Source: Parafrankia discariae
GTDB taxonomy: Bacteria > Actinomycetota > Actinomycetes > Frankiales > Frankiaceae
Direction: 5' to 3'
Length of the DNA stretch: 64,000 nt
Assembly: GCF_000373365.1 (NCBI RefSeq)
Contig: NZ_KB891102.1
Coordinates: forward strand, 17,632-81,631
The notes beneath the pieces are model-generated. The model ran no database searches and had not been told where the DNA came from. It worked only from the letters and a program-made list of their open reading frames with translations. Every line of letters begins with the position of its first letter. Within the stretch, counting starts at the first letter, position 1. Positions 25,038 through 32,084 of the stretch are shown piece after piece. A program made the position numbers and the translations under genes.

Positions 25038-25829
25038 TCAGTCCTTCGCCGGCTCCTCGGTGTTGCGCCCCACCAGCTTGAAGGTCGCCCCCGTGGGGTC
25101 GGTCGCGACCGCGAGCCGACCGTACGGGGTGTCCGTGGCCGGCTGGACGACCGCGCCGCCCAGCTTGACGGTGAGGGCGAGCGCGGCGTCGGTGTCCTCG
25201 ACGCCGAAGTACACGCCCCAGTGCGCCGGGACGCCCTCGGGGAGGAAGCCCGACGCGTCCATGATCCCGGCGTGCTGCTCGCCGGCGTCGTCGACGAGCA
25301 CGGTGTAGCGGAACTCGTCCGTGTCAGCGACGACGTTCGTCTTCCAGCCGAACACCTCCTGGTAGAAGGCGACCGCGGCCGGGTAGTCGCGGGTGAGCAG
25401 CTCGAACCAGCCCGGCGCGCCCGGCTCGGCCAGGACGCCGAACCCGCGGTGCAGGCCCTGCTGCCACAGGCCGATCACGGCGCCGCCCGGGTCGGTGAGG
25501 ACAGCCATGACACCGAGGTCGGCGACCGGCATCGGCGCGATCATCACCGTGCCGCCGTGCGCGGGCACGGCCGCGGCGGTCTTCTCCGCGTCGGGGGTCA
25601 GCAGGTAGACCGACCAGACGTCGGGCAGCTCCGCCTGCTGCTTCGTCATCCCCCCGGCGACCAGCTGGCCGTCCTTGGCGAAGTTGAAGTAGCCGCCGAA
25701 CTGCTCGTTCGGCTCCTCGGAGGTCCAGCCGAACAGCTCCCCGTAGAACTCGCGGGCCTTCGCCGGATCCGAGGTCATGAGATCGACCCAGCAGGGCGCG
25801 CCGGGGAGGGTGGTGTCGTGAGCGGGCAT
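25038..25829 (-). CDS. Tandem VOC (glyoxalase-fold) protein
   Basis: A 263-residue protein with two vicinal-oxygen-chelate modules. The first starts near PCWVDLMTSDPAKAREFYGELFGW, the second near GWFELLTRDYPAAVAFYQEVFGW (both cited in part); each ends with a GAVIGLW- or GATFKLV-type strand. Proteins with this FY-x-x-LFGW signature are common in actinobacteria, and are often annotated as glyoxalase, hydroxylase or stress proteins without a proven reaction. ATG 25829 follows an AGGAG site. It stands alone, with convergent and tandem neighbours of unrelated function. Confidence 0.85.
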   Translation of the reverse strand: MPAHDTTLPGAPCWVDLMTSDPAKAREFYGELFGWTSEEPNEQFGGYFNFAKDGQLVAGGMTKQQAELPDVWSVYLLTPDAEKTAAAVPAHGGTVMIAPMPVADLGVMAVLTDPGGAVIGLWQQGLHRGFGVLAEPGAPGWFELLTRDYPAAVAFYQEVFGWKTNVVADTDEFRYTVLVDDAGEQHAGIMDASGFLPEGVPAHWGVYFGVEDTDAALALTVKLGGAVVQPATDTPYGRLAVATDPTGATFKLVGRNTEEPAKD

Positions 25830-25981
25830 CGTGGGCTCCTTCGCCGCCGGGCACGAGGTGCGGCGGGCGCGGGGTTCGCGGCCGCCACTCGCGTGCAGTC
25901 GACAGATTGGACCTACCCACCGACAGAAACTCATCGCCGCCGCACGGCCCGTCTCGAACTTCTCCCGCGGCACCCGCCAGG

Positions 25982-26647
25982 TCAGGCGGAGCAGGCCCAG
26001 GCGATCGAGCCGGCGAGCGTCCGGCCGCCGGACGTGCTCGCGCTGAACGACACGGAACCCCCGGCCGAGGTGATCTCGACGGTGGTGGGAACCGCGTCGA
26101 TCGCGTAGCGGCCGGAGTCGGGCGCGACGACCGAGACCGTGATGACGGCCGGGTAGCTGCCCGGCCCGTCGTAGCCGGCGACCCGAACACCCTGCGACAC
26201 CGTCCTGCCCTCGATCGTGGCCGTCGAGGACTCGACGTAGCGCCGCGCGGTGGACTGGCAGCTCACGGCCGTCGACACATGCCCCGCGACGTCGACCGGC
26301 GAGGTGATGTCGACGGTCAGCGAACCGGGACCGCCGGCACCCGCGCCGCCCGGTGGCACCGACGGCTCCGCCGGCTGCGCCGCGGTCGCCGTGCCAGCGG
26401 TCGCCGTGCCAGCGGCCTCAGCGCCGGCGGCGACACTGGTTGCGGGGGCGGGGGTGGAGTCCGCCGCCGAGACCGCACCCGCCCGACAGCCGGTGAGCCC
26501 GAGCAAAGCCACCACCGTCAGTCCGAGGAACAGCGGATATCCGGTCGGCTGCCCCGACCGCGGTCGCGGCCCGCCGCTGGCACGCCCCCGACGACCCGTT
26601 CTCGCGCCGGGGCAGCCGATCCGTGGTGTTCTCTCCCAGTCGGTCAT
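25982..26647 (-). CDS. Secreted lipoprotein of unknown function
   Basis: A 221-residue protein I do not recognise. A 34-residue basic N-terminus precedes a hydrophobic stretch and a lipobox-like LTGC (Cys54), so it is probably a membrane-anchored lipoprotein. An Ala/Thr/Pro-rich linker of about 50 residues follows. The C-terminal domain (about 110-221) is Ser/Thr/Val-rich and beta-like, with two cysteines (AVSCQSTAR and the C-terminal IAWACSA) that could pair. The long N-region before the hydrophobic core is unusual for a signal peptide. It diverges from the methyltransferase gene across a long inverted repeat. Confidence 0.65.
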   Translation of the reverse strand: MTDWERTPRIGCPGARTGRRGRASGGPRPRSGQPTGYPLFLGLTVVALLGLTGCRAGAVSAADSTPAPATSVAAGAEAAGTATAGTATAAQPAEPSVPPGGAGAGGPGSLTVDITSPVDVAGHVSTAVSCQSTARRYVESSTATIEGRTVSQGVRVAGYDGPGSYPAVITVSVVAPDSGRYAIDAVPTTVEITSAGGSVSFSASTSGGRTLAGSIAWACSA

Positions 26648-26676
26648 GTTCGTTCGGTCCGTCCTGTCGGTCCGGT

Positions 26677-26740
26677 GCTGATGTCGTCCGTCCTGCCGGA
26701 CCGGCAGAGGCGCCCGCCCGGCAGGACGGACGACATCAGC
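26677..26740. repeat. Long perfect inverted repeat in a divergent promoter region
   Basis: Two perfectly complementary 23-base arms (26677-26699 and 26718-26740) around an 18-base loop. It lies between the divergently transcribed lipoprotein gene (start 26647) and methyltransferase gene (start 26793), so it is not a simple terminator. No T-run. It could act as an operator, a processing signal or a REP-like element. Confidence 0.85.
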
Positions 26741-26792
26741 CGGCCGTGTGAGCCGCATGTGAGCGAAGCCGAGACAGAACCAGGAGTCGATC

Positions 26793-27632
26793 ATGGGTAT
26801 CGCCGAGGACGGCGGCCAGGCGGCGCGGTGGAACGGACCGGCCGGACACGCCTGGGTCGCGGCGCAGGCCCTGACGGACGGGATGTTCAAGTCGTTCGAG
26901 GGCCTGCTCGTCGACGCGATCGCCGCCCGCGGCGCGGGACAGGTCCTCGATGTCGGCTGCGGCACGGGCGCCACGACGACCGCTCTCGCCCGGCGGCTCG
27001 GGCCGAGCGGCCACTGCGTCGGCGTGGACATCTCCGAGCCGATGATCGCCGCGGCCAGAGCGCGGGCCGAGCGGGAGGGGGTGCGGGCGGTCTTCGTCCG
27101 CGCCGACGCGCAGGATCACGCGTTCGAGCCCGCCGCCTTCGACGCGATCGTCTCCCGATTCGGGGTCATGTTCTTCGGCGACCCCGTCACCGCCTTCGCG
27201 AACCTGCGGCGGGCCGCGAGGGACGGTGGCGAGCTCCGGTTCGTCGCCTGGCGCGGGACCGCTGAGAACCCCTTCATGACAACGGCCGAACGCGCCGCGG
27301 CACCGCTCCTGCCGAACCTTCCCGCCCGCCGGCCGGACGAGCCCGGGCAGTTCGCCCTCGCCGATCCGGACCGGGTCGAGCGCGTTCTGACGCGGAGCGG
27401 CTGGGCCGGGATCGACATCCGGCCCGTCGACGTGTCCTGTGCGTTTCCCGAACACGAGCTGGTCCCGTACTTCACCCGGTTCGGCCCGGTCGGCATGGCC
27501 CTGCGAGAGGTGGACGAGCGGACTCGGACACAGGTCGTCGAAACCGCCCGCGCCGCGTTCGATCCCTATGTGAACGACGCCGCGGTCCGCTTCACCGCGG
27601 CCTGCTGGATGGTCGGCGCCCAGGCCAGGTGA
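26793..27632 (+). CDS. Class I SAM-dependent methyltransferase
   Basis: A 279-residue methyltransferase of the Methyltransf_11/25 type. Motif I is VLDVGCGTGATT (about residues 51-62), motif II GVDISEPMI, and motif IV lies around DAIVSRFGVMFF. The C-terminal half has the MFFGDP and FRFVAWRG-like blocks seen in ubiquinone/menaquinone- and small-molecule-type methyltransferases. The substrate cannot be told. Start ATG 26793 has AGGAG five to six bases upstream. It stands alone on its strand. Confidence 0.85.
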   Translation: MGIAEDGGQAARWNGPAGHAWVAAQALTDGMFKSFEGLLVDAIAARGAGQVLDVGCGTGATTTALARRLGPSGHCVGVDISEPMIAAARARAEREGVRAVFVRADAQDHAFEPAAFDAIVSRFGVMFFGDPVTAFANLRRAARDGGELRFVAWRGTAENPFMTTAERAAAPLLPNLPARRPDEPGQFALADPDRVERVLTRSGWAGIDIRPVDVSCAFPEHELVPYFTRFGPVGMALREVDERTRTQVVETARAAFDPYVNDAAVRFTAACWMVGAQAR

Positions 27633-27937
27633 GCCGACGGCCACCGAGGACGGAAAGACACCCCGCGGCGGGAGCGGCCGGGCCCCCGTGGCGGTGTCGC
27701 ACGGTCCGGCGGCCGTCGATCCGCGCGGATCCTGCTGCCAGGAGCCGTGACCCGGCACCGGGCGAATGCCGGCAAACGCTGGATTTGACGGCCGTCAGCT
27801 GTGGCATCCTGGGCACCGGAAATCGGAGGGTGACTGGTGGGTGACGCACACAACTCTGTTCCGCGGCTCTGTTCGCAGCGCGGCGGGGCGGCTGGGAGGC
27901 CGTCGCCGGACGGGGCGTTGACGGCGGGTGTGCGGCC
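27633..27937. other. Intergenic region before the STAND-like gene
   Basis: About 300 bases of normal GC content with no convincing gene. It should carry the promoter of the STAND-like/unknown gene pair. A TTGACG at about 27784 has no good partner -10 box, so I cannot place the promoter. Confidence 0.3.
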
Positions 27938-30643
27938 ATGACACCGCCGGGGGCCGGCCGGGACGGATGGCCTCGACCGGCCGGTCCGCGCCAGGATCCA
28001 CCACCGCGGGCCGGCGCGGATCAGGACGGGACGCGGCCCGGGCACGCCGGCCCGCCCGGCCCCCGCCAGCCGCAGCCCCAGGGGCAGCCGCCGCACGGGC
28101 AGCCGGCCCGGGGCCGCCCGCAGGACGGTGACGGTGCCGACGGGCGGGGCGCCGGCGGGCCGGGCGGCGCCCCACCGGAGGGTGATACCGAGGCGGCGCA
28201 GGCCAGGGGGGACGACGCCCGCCGGCAGAGATGGGACAGCGCCAGCCAGGAGGCCGGCGACCTGGTCCGGGAACGCGAGTCCGCCGAAGACGCGGCGCTG
28301 TTCGGCCTCGGGCTGAACGCGGCTCGGCTGAACTTCACGGTCTCCGGCGGAAACGTGATCTTCGGTGGCCGCCAGGATGCCGTGACCGGGACCGTCGGCG
28401 CCGGATCCGGTACGGCGGGGCGGCGCGTCCCCGGGCTGATCAGCGATCGCGAGTTGGCGAGGGTCGTGCGCTCCTTCGTGGCGCCGGCGGTGTACCCGAC
28501 CCTGCGGACCGCGTTGCGGCAGCGGCATCTGGTCGTGCTGCGCGCCAGCCGAGGCTGGGGCCGGACGGCCGTCGCCGAGTACCTGCTTCATGACGTGCTG
28601 ACCGCCGACGCCCCCGGTGTCCCCGACGACTCCGCGAGTGCGGGCGTCGCGCCGCGCGGCGCCGCGTCACCCCGGGTCCGGATCAGCCGGCTGGGGGCGG
28701 AGACCGGGCTGCGTGAGCTCGGCACGGCGGAGCTCACCGACCCGCCGGGCTCCGGGGCCGGGCCGGCGGGCGGGCCCGGCGTGCCGGGCAGCCGCGGGTT
28801 CCTGTTCGATGTCGGCACGCCGCCGAACGCCGATGTGCTGCGCGGCAGCGACCTGGAGCGGCTCGCCCACGAGCTGGCGGCCGGCGGCGTGTACCTGGTC
28901 GTGACGGTGGACGCCGACACGGTCTTCGGCGACGAACTCGAGGACTTCCTGCACGACGGCGGACCACCGGTGGACGCCCTGCGCCTGCTCGCCGCCCACG
29001 CCGCCCGGCACCTCCGGATCGATCATGCGCAGGCCTGGGCCGCCGTGCGGGCCGACCCGGACCTGGAGCCCATGGTGGAGGCGCTGCTGCGGGAGGGGTT
29101 CTGCGCCGACGCGGTGGCCCAGCTGGGCGAGCGGTGGGCGCGTGGAGCCGGTTCCGCCTGGGCGCGGGGCGAGCCGGCGGACCCGCGCGCACGCGACGAT
29201 CTGCGGCAGTGGCTGAAGGAGTACCTGGACGACCGGTTCGTGGCGTGGATGACGGGGACCGACGACCCCACCCACCGGGCCTTCGTCATCGCCCTGGCTG
29301 TCTTCAACGGGATGCCGTACTCGAAGGTCACCCGACTCGGCCGTGATCTTGAGGCACGGCTGCTGTACGCCGCGCGGTTCCCGGACCCACCGGAGGGCCA
29401 CCCGGCGGATCGCACGACAGATCCCGGGTCGCCGAACAGCGACGGCGACGTCCGCGGCGCACGCCGTGACCGGTACCGGTACCGGGGCACGACCGCGGCC
29501 GGGGCGGGGCCCTCCCTGTTCAGCGGGCCCCGGGGGCCGCGGCTGGCGGCGGCCAGGGCCATGATCCAGGTCGGCACCGACGACACACCGTACGGCGACA
29601 TCACGGTCGAGCTGGTCCGGCTGCGTGACGACGGGTACGCCTGGAAGATCCTCAACTGGCTCTGGCATGAGCAGGACGGCGTCCACACCGTGCTTGTCGA
29701 GTGGCTCTCGGCTCTCGGCGGCGATCGGGACGTGCTGGTGCGGGTGCGCGCGGCGGCCGCGGTCGGGCTGTTGGCGAGCTGGGGCTTCGACGAGATGCGG
29801 CTACGGGTGCTGCTGCCCTGGGCGGACGAGGACCGACCCTGGCAGCGGGCCGCCGCGGGGGCGGCCCTGAGCATCGCCGTGCACCACGACCCGTCGCTGC
29901 GCCCGGTCACGACGAGGATGCTGCGCGACTGGCGGGTTCACACGTTCCATCCGCAGCGGCGGAAGGCCGCGGTCCGCGCCTGGGGCGCGAGTCTCGGCCC
30001 GGCGGATCTCCCCGACGCCCTCAGCCAGATTCTCTGGTTGATCGAGCCGATCGAAGGCGAGCGGGACGACACCGATGACGCCGACGACCTCGACCGCATC
30101 GACCTTCCGCTGCTGGGCCAGGCGGCGCAGAGCGTCCTGGAGCTGTTCGAGGGCTCCGCGCCGGGAGCGGCGGACGCCGTCGTGAACGCGCTCGGCGGGT
30201 GGACACGGGCGGAGAACCCGCTCAACACCCGGCTTGCCGGCTACCTGAGCTTTCTGCGCGTCGCCTTCCACGCGACCGTGCCCGAGGGGCCCGGCCCGGA
30301 CGGCCGGCCGGCGCTGCTGGCGGTCGCCATGCCCGAGCGGCCCGTCGGTCCCCGGATGCTGCGGCGGATCGCGGTGCTGTGGGGTCGAATCCTCAACGAG
30401 CCGCTGGTCAACGCCCTCGGGCTGGAATGCCTGCACGGCTGGACGGCGTCCGCCGAAGCCGACGAGGAGATCGCCCGCACGACTCTCGCGCACGTCGTCT
30501 GGGAGTCGCTGTCCACCCAGGTGGACTTCCGGCGGATGTGGAGCGAGTTCAGCCGCTGGGAAAGACAGAGCCCGCGCACGTCACGAGCCGTGCTGGCCAC
30601 GATCGAGCATTCGGTACAGGGGGATGACCATGGTCTACGGTAA
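27938..30643 (+). CDS. STAND-like protein with N-terminal amyloid-type motif
   Basis: A 901-residue protein of no family I can name. Residues 1-85 are Pro/Gly/Gln-rich and disordered. Residues 132-151 hold the motif NFTVSGGNVIFGGRQDAVTG, found again at the C-terminus of the EAD-like protein encoded at 31578-32039. A P-loop-like strand follows (LVVLRASRGWGRTAVAEYL, about 177-195), but Walker A Lys is Arg, and the Walker B-like strand is VYLVVTVDADTVF; so NTP hydrolysis may be weak or lost. A winged-helix-like segment (about 440-475) and a long C-terminal region of helical, HEAT-like repeats complete a STAND/NLR-style layout. It overlaps the next gene by 14 bases. The frame is certain; the function is inferred. 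Start ATG 27938 has only a poor ribosome site. Confidence 0.75.
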   Translation: MTPPGAGRDGWPRPAGPRQDPPPRAGADQDGTRPGHAGPPGPRQPQPQGQPPHGQPARGRPQDGDGADGRGAGGPGGAPPEGDTEAAQARGDDARRQRWDSASQEAGDLVRERESAEDAALFGLGLNAARLNFTVSGGNVIFGGRQDAVTGTVGAGSGTAGRRVPGLISDRELARVVRSFVAPAVYPTLRTALRQRHLVVLRASRGWGRTAVAEYLLHDVLTADAPGVPDDSASAGVAPRGAASPRVRISRLGAETGLRELGTAELTDPPGSGAGPAGGPGVPGSRGFLFDVGTPPNADVLRGSDLERLAHELAAGGVYLVVTVDADTVFGDELEDFLHDGGPPVDALRLLAAHAARHLRIDHAQAWAAVRADPDLEPMVEALLREGFCADAVAQLGERWARGAGSAWARGEPADPRARDDLRQWLKEYLDDRFVAWMTGTDDPTHRAFVIALAVFNGMPYSKVTRLGRDLEARLLYAARFPDPPEGHPADRTTDPGSPNSDGDVRGARRDRYRYRGTTAAGAGPSLFSGPRGPRLAAARAMIQVGTDDTPYGDITVELVRLRDDGYAWKILNWLWHEQDGVHTVLVEWLSALGGDRDVLVRVRAAAAVGLLASWGFDEMRLRVLLPWADEDRPWQRAAAGAALSIAVHHDPSLRPVTTRMLRDWRVHTFHPQRRKAAVRAWGASLGPADLPDALSQILWLIEPIEGERDDTDDADDLDRIDLPLLGQAAQSVLELFEGSAPGAADAVVNALGGWTRAENPLNTRLAGYLSFLRVAFHATVPEGPGPDGRPALLAVAMPERPVGPRMLRRIAVLWGRILNEPLVNALGLECLHGWTASAEADEEIARTTLAHVVWESLSTQVDFRRMWSEFSRWERQSPRTSRAVLATIEHSVQGDDHGLR
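28331..28390 (+). other. Coding segment for the shared GGNVIFGGRQ motif (copy 1)
   Basis: Encodes residues 132-151 of the STAND-like protein. It matches the segment at 31620-31679 in 16 of 20 residues. Seven of those 16 identical residues use different synonymous codons in the two copies, so the match is kept at protein level and is not a recent DNA duplication. Confidence 0.85.
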
Positions 30644-31535
30644 TTTTCCACCGAGCGGCCACCACGGCTGGCGCCCGCAGCAGTGGTCGCCGGCGACCTC
30701 GCGTCTTTCTGTTCCCTTCTTCGGCCAGCCGAAGGTGCCCCTGGGCTGGCGGACGGTGTACTGCGACGCCTACGGCTCCCTCTACGAGCTGCCGCCGGGG
30801 GCCCAGTTGGACAAGGCGGTGTGGCGCTACTACTACCTGGTCGACGGGCGGACCCACCAGCTGGCCCTCACGGTCGAGTCGGCGAGCGCCGCCAGCGCCT
30901 CCCGCTTCCAGGTGAACGTCTGGACGCGGTGGAGAATCGACGTCCCGGCCGATTTCCTGCGAAGCCCGCTGGAGCCGCAGGGGCACTGCAGAACCATGAT
31001 CATGGCTATTCTCTCGGACATCACGAGATCGGTGAACCCGGATTCCGCGAAAGTCGCCCAGCAGCTGGTCGACGCCAGGCGCGGCGTCGGCTTCACCATC
31101 GGCAGCGGGCTGGTCGTCTGGTTGGACAATGCCGTCGTGCACCCCCCGCGGGGGTTCGAGGAACTGCAGGTCGAGCTTGAGCAGGGCCACACCCAGATCG
31201 ACGTCGACCGGTTGCGGCGCCTCCGTAACAACGAGCAGCGGGTCGACGACTTCGACTTCGAGGCGGTGAACGGCGAGTCGGAGCGGGCGACCCGGCGGGA
31301 CCGCGCGGCGGCGTTCCTGGACCGCGCCGACGACGCGAGAACAGGCCGGTTCCCGGCCACGGGTGGCTTCCGGAGGCGGGCGGAGCTCGTCGCGTCCGAG
31401 GACGACCTGTTCATGACCCCGCCTGACCGGGACCCCGCGCAGGACCGGGGCTCCGCGGCGGAGGGGACCGGCGACGATCCGGCCCCCGGTGAGGCGGCCG
31501 GCGAGACGGTCCGCGGCGAGACGACCGGCGGGTAG
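30630..31535 (+). CDS. Protein of unknown function coupled to the STAND-like gene
   Basis: A 301-residue protein I do not recognise. The N-terminal 190 residues look like one alpha/beta domain (RTVYCDAYGSLYELPPG, WRYYYLVDGRTHQLALTVES, SRFQVNVWTRWRIDVPADF), with faint resemblance to an SPFH/band-7-like beta sandwich; I would not rely on that. Residues from about 190 on are charged and probably helical, ending in an Asp/Gly/Glu-rich tail. No signal peptide or membrane segment. Two in-frame ATGs lie six bases apart: AGGGGG abuts the first (30624) and is six bases from the second (30630), which I chose. The 14-base overlap with the STAND-like gene means the two are co-translated and probably work together. 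Confidence 0.7.
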   Translation: MVYGNFPPSGHHGWRPQQWSPATSRLSVPFFGQPKVPLGWRTVYCDAYGSLYELPPGAQLDKAVWRYYYLVDGRTHQLALTVESASAASASRFQVNVWTRWRIDVPADFLRSPLEPQGHCRTMIMAILSDITRSVNPDSAKVAQQLVDARRGVGFTIGSGLVVWLDNAVVHPPRGFEELQVELEQGHTQIDVDRLRRLRNNEQRVDDFDFEAVNGESERATRRDRAAAFLDRADDARTGRFPATGGFRRRAELVASEDDLFMTPPDRDPAQDRGSAAEGTGDDPAPGEAAGETVRGETTGG

Positions 31536-31577
31536 CGACGAGGCCGCGCCGAGCCGGCCCCCAGACCGCCCCGGTCG

Positions 31578-32039
31578 TCAGGGCCGCTGGGGATCCGGCC
31601 CGGTGGTCAGATTCTGGACGCCGATCACCTCACCCTGCCGACCACCGAAGATCACATTGCCGCCGTTGACGGTGAAATTCATACCGGCCGATTCGGTGGC
31701 CGGTGGTGCCGGCGTGGCGTCGGTCCACGCGCCGGTGGACGGTCCCGGCCCGGCGGCTGCCCCCTCGGCGGCGGGTGCCATCCCGAGAGCGCGGCGGAAC
31801 ACCTCGTTGGCGGGATACCGCGCGACTGCCGCGGTGAGGATCAGGCGCCGGCCGTCGACGAGCCGGCCGGCACCGATCTCGGCGCTCACCGCGTGCCAGT
31901 ACTCGAACGCGTTGCCCGCGTTCTGCGGGTGGAACTGCGTTCCCAGCCCCGCCGCGAGCAGCAGCCGACCCGCGGCGGCAGGTTGGGGGAAGACCACAGC
32001 CAGCGTGTGGATCTCCTCGCCGGTCAGCGGCTCGGCCAT
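31578..32039 (-). CDS. EAD-like adaptor with C-terminal amyloid-type motif
   Basis: A 153-residue protein. Residues 3-86 resemble effector-associated (death-like) helical domains described for actinobacterial conflict systems: PLTGEEIHTLAVVFP, then an LLLAAGL turn, EYWHAVSAEIGAGRL, and RRLILTAAVARYPANEVF. A disordered Ala/Pro linker leads to residues 121-140, NFTVNGGNVIFGGRQGEVIG, the same motif as in the STAND-like protein. No enzymatic effector is fused, so it may act as an adaptor. ATG 32039 follows GGTGGG; GTG 32048 is the alternative. It is convergent with the STAND-like gene pair (42 bases between stops) and lies 45 bases downstream of cobN on the same strand. The EAD assignment is by pattern, without a profile search. 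Confidence 0.7.
   Translation of the reverse strand: MAEPLTGEEIHTLAVVFPQPAAAGRLLLAAGLGTQFHPQNAGNAFEYWHAVSAEIGAGRLVDGRRLILTAAVARYPANEVFRRALGMAPAAEGAAAGPGPSTGAWTDATPAPPATESAGMNFTVNGGNVIFGGRQGEVIGVQNLTTGPDPQRP
31620..31679 (-). other. Coding segment for the shared GGNVIFGGRQ motif (copy 2)
   Basis: Encodes residues 121-140 of the EAD-like protein; partner of the segment at 28331-28390. Here the motif is C-terminal, followed by only 13 residues, the mirror of its near-N-terminal place in the STAND-like protein. Confidence 0.85.
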
Positions 32040-32084
32040 GTGTCCCACCTGTCCCCGTCCCGCGTGGTCACGCGCCGGTGGGCG

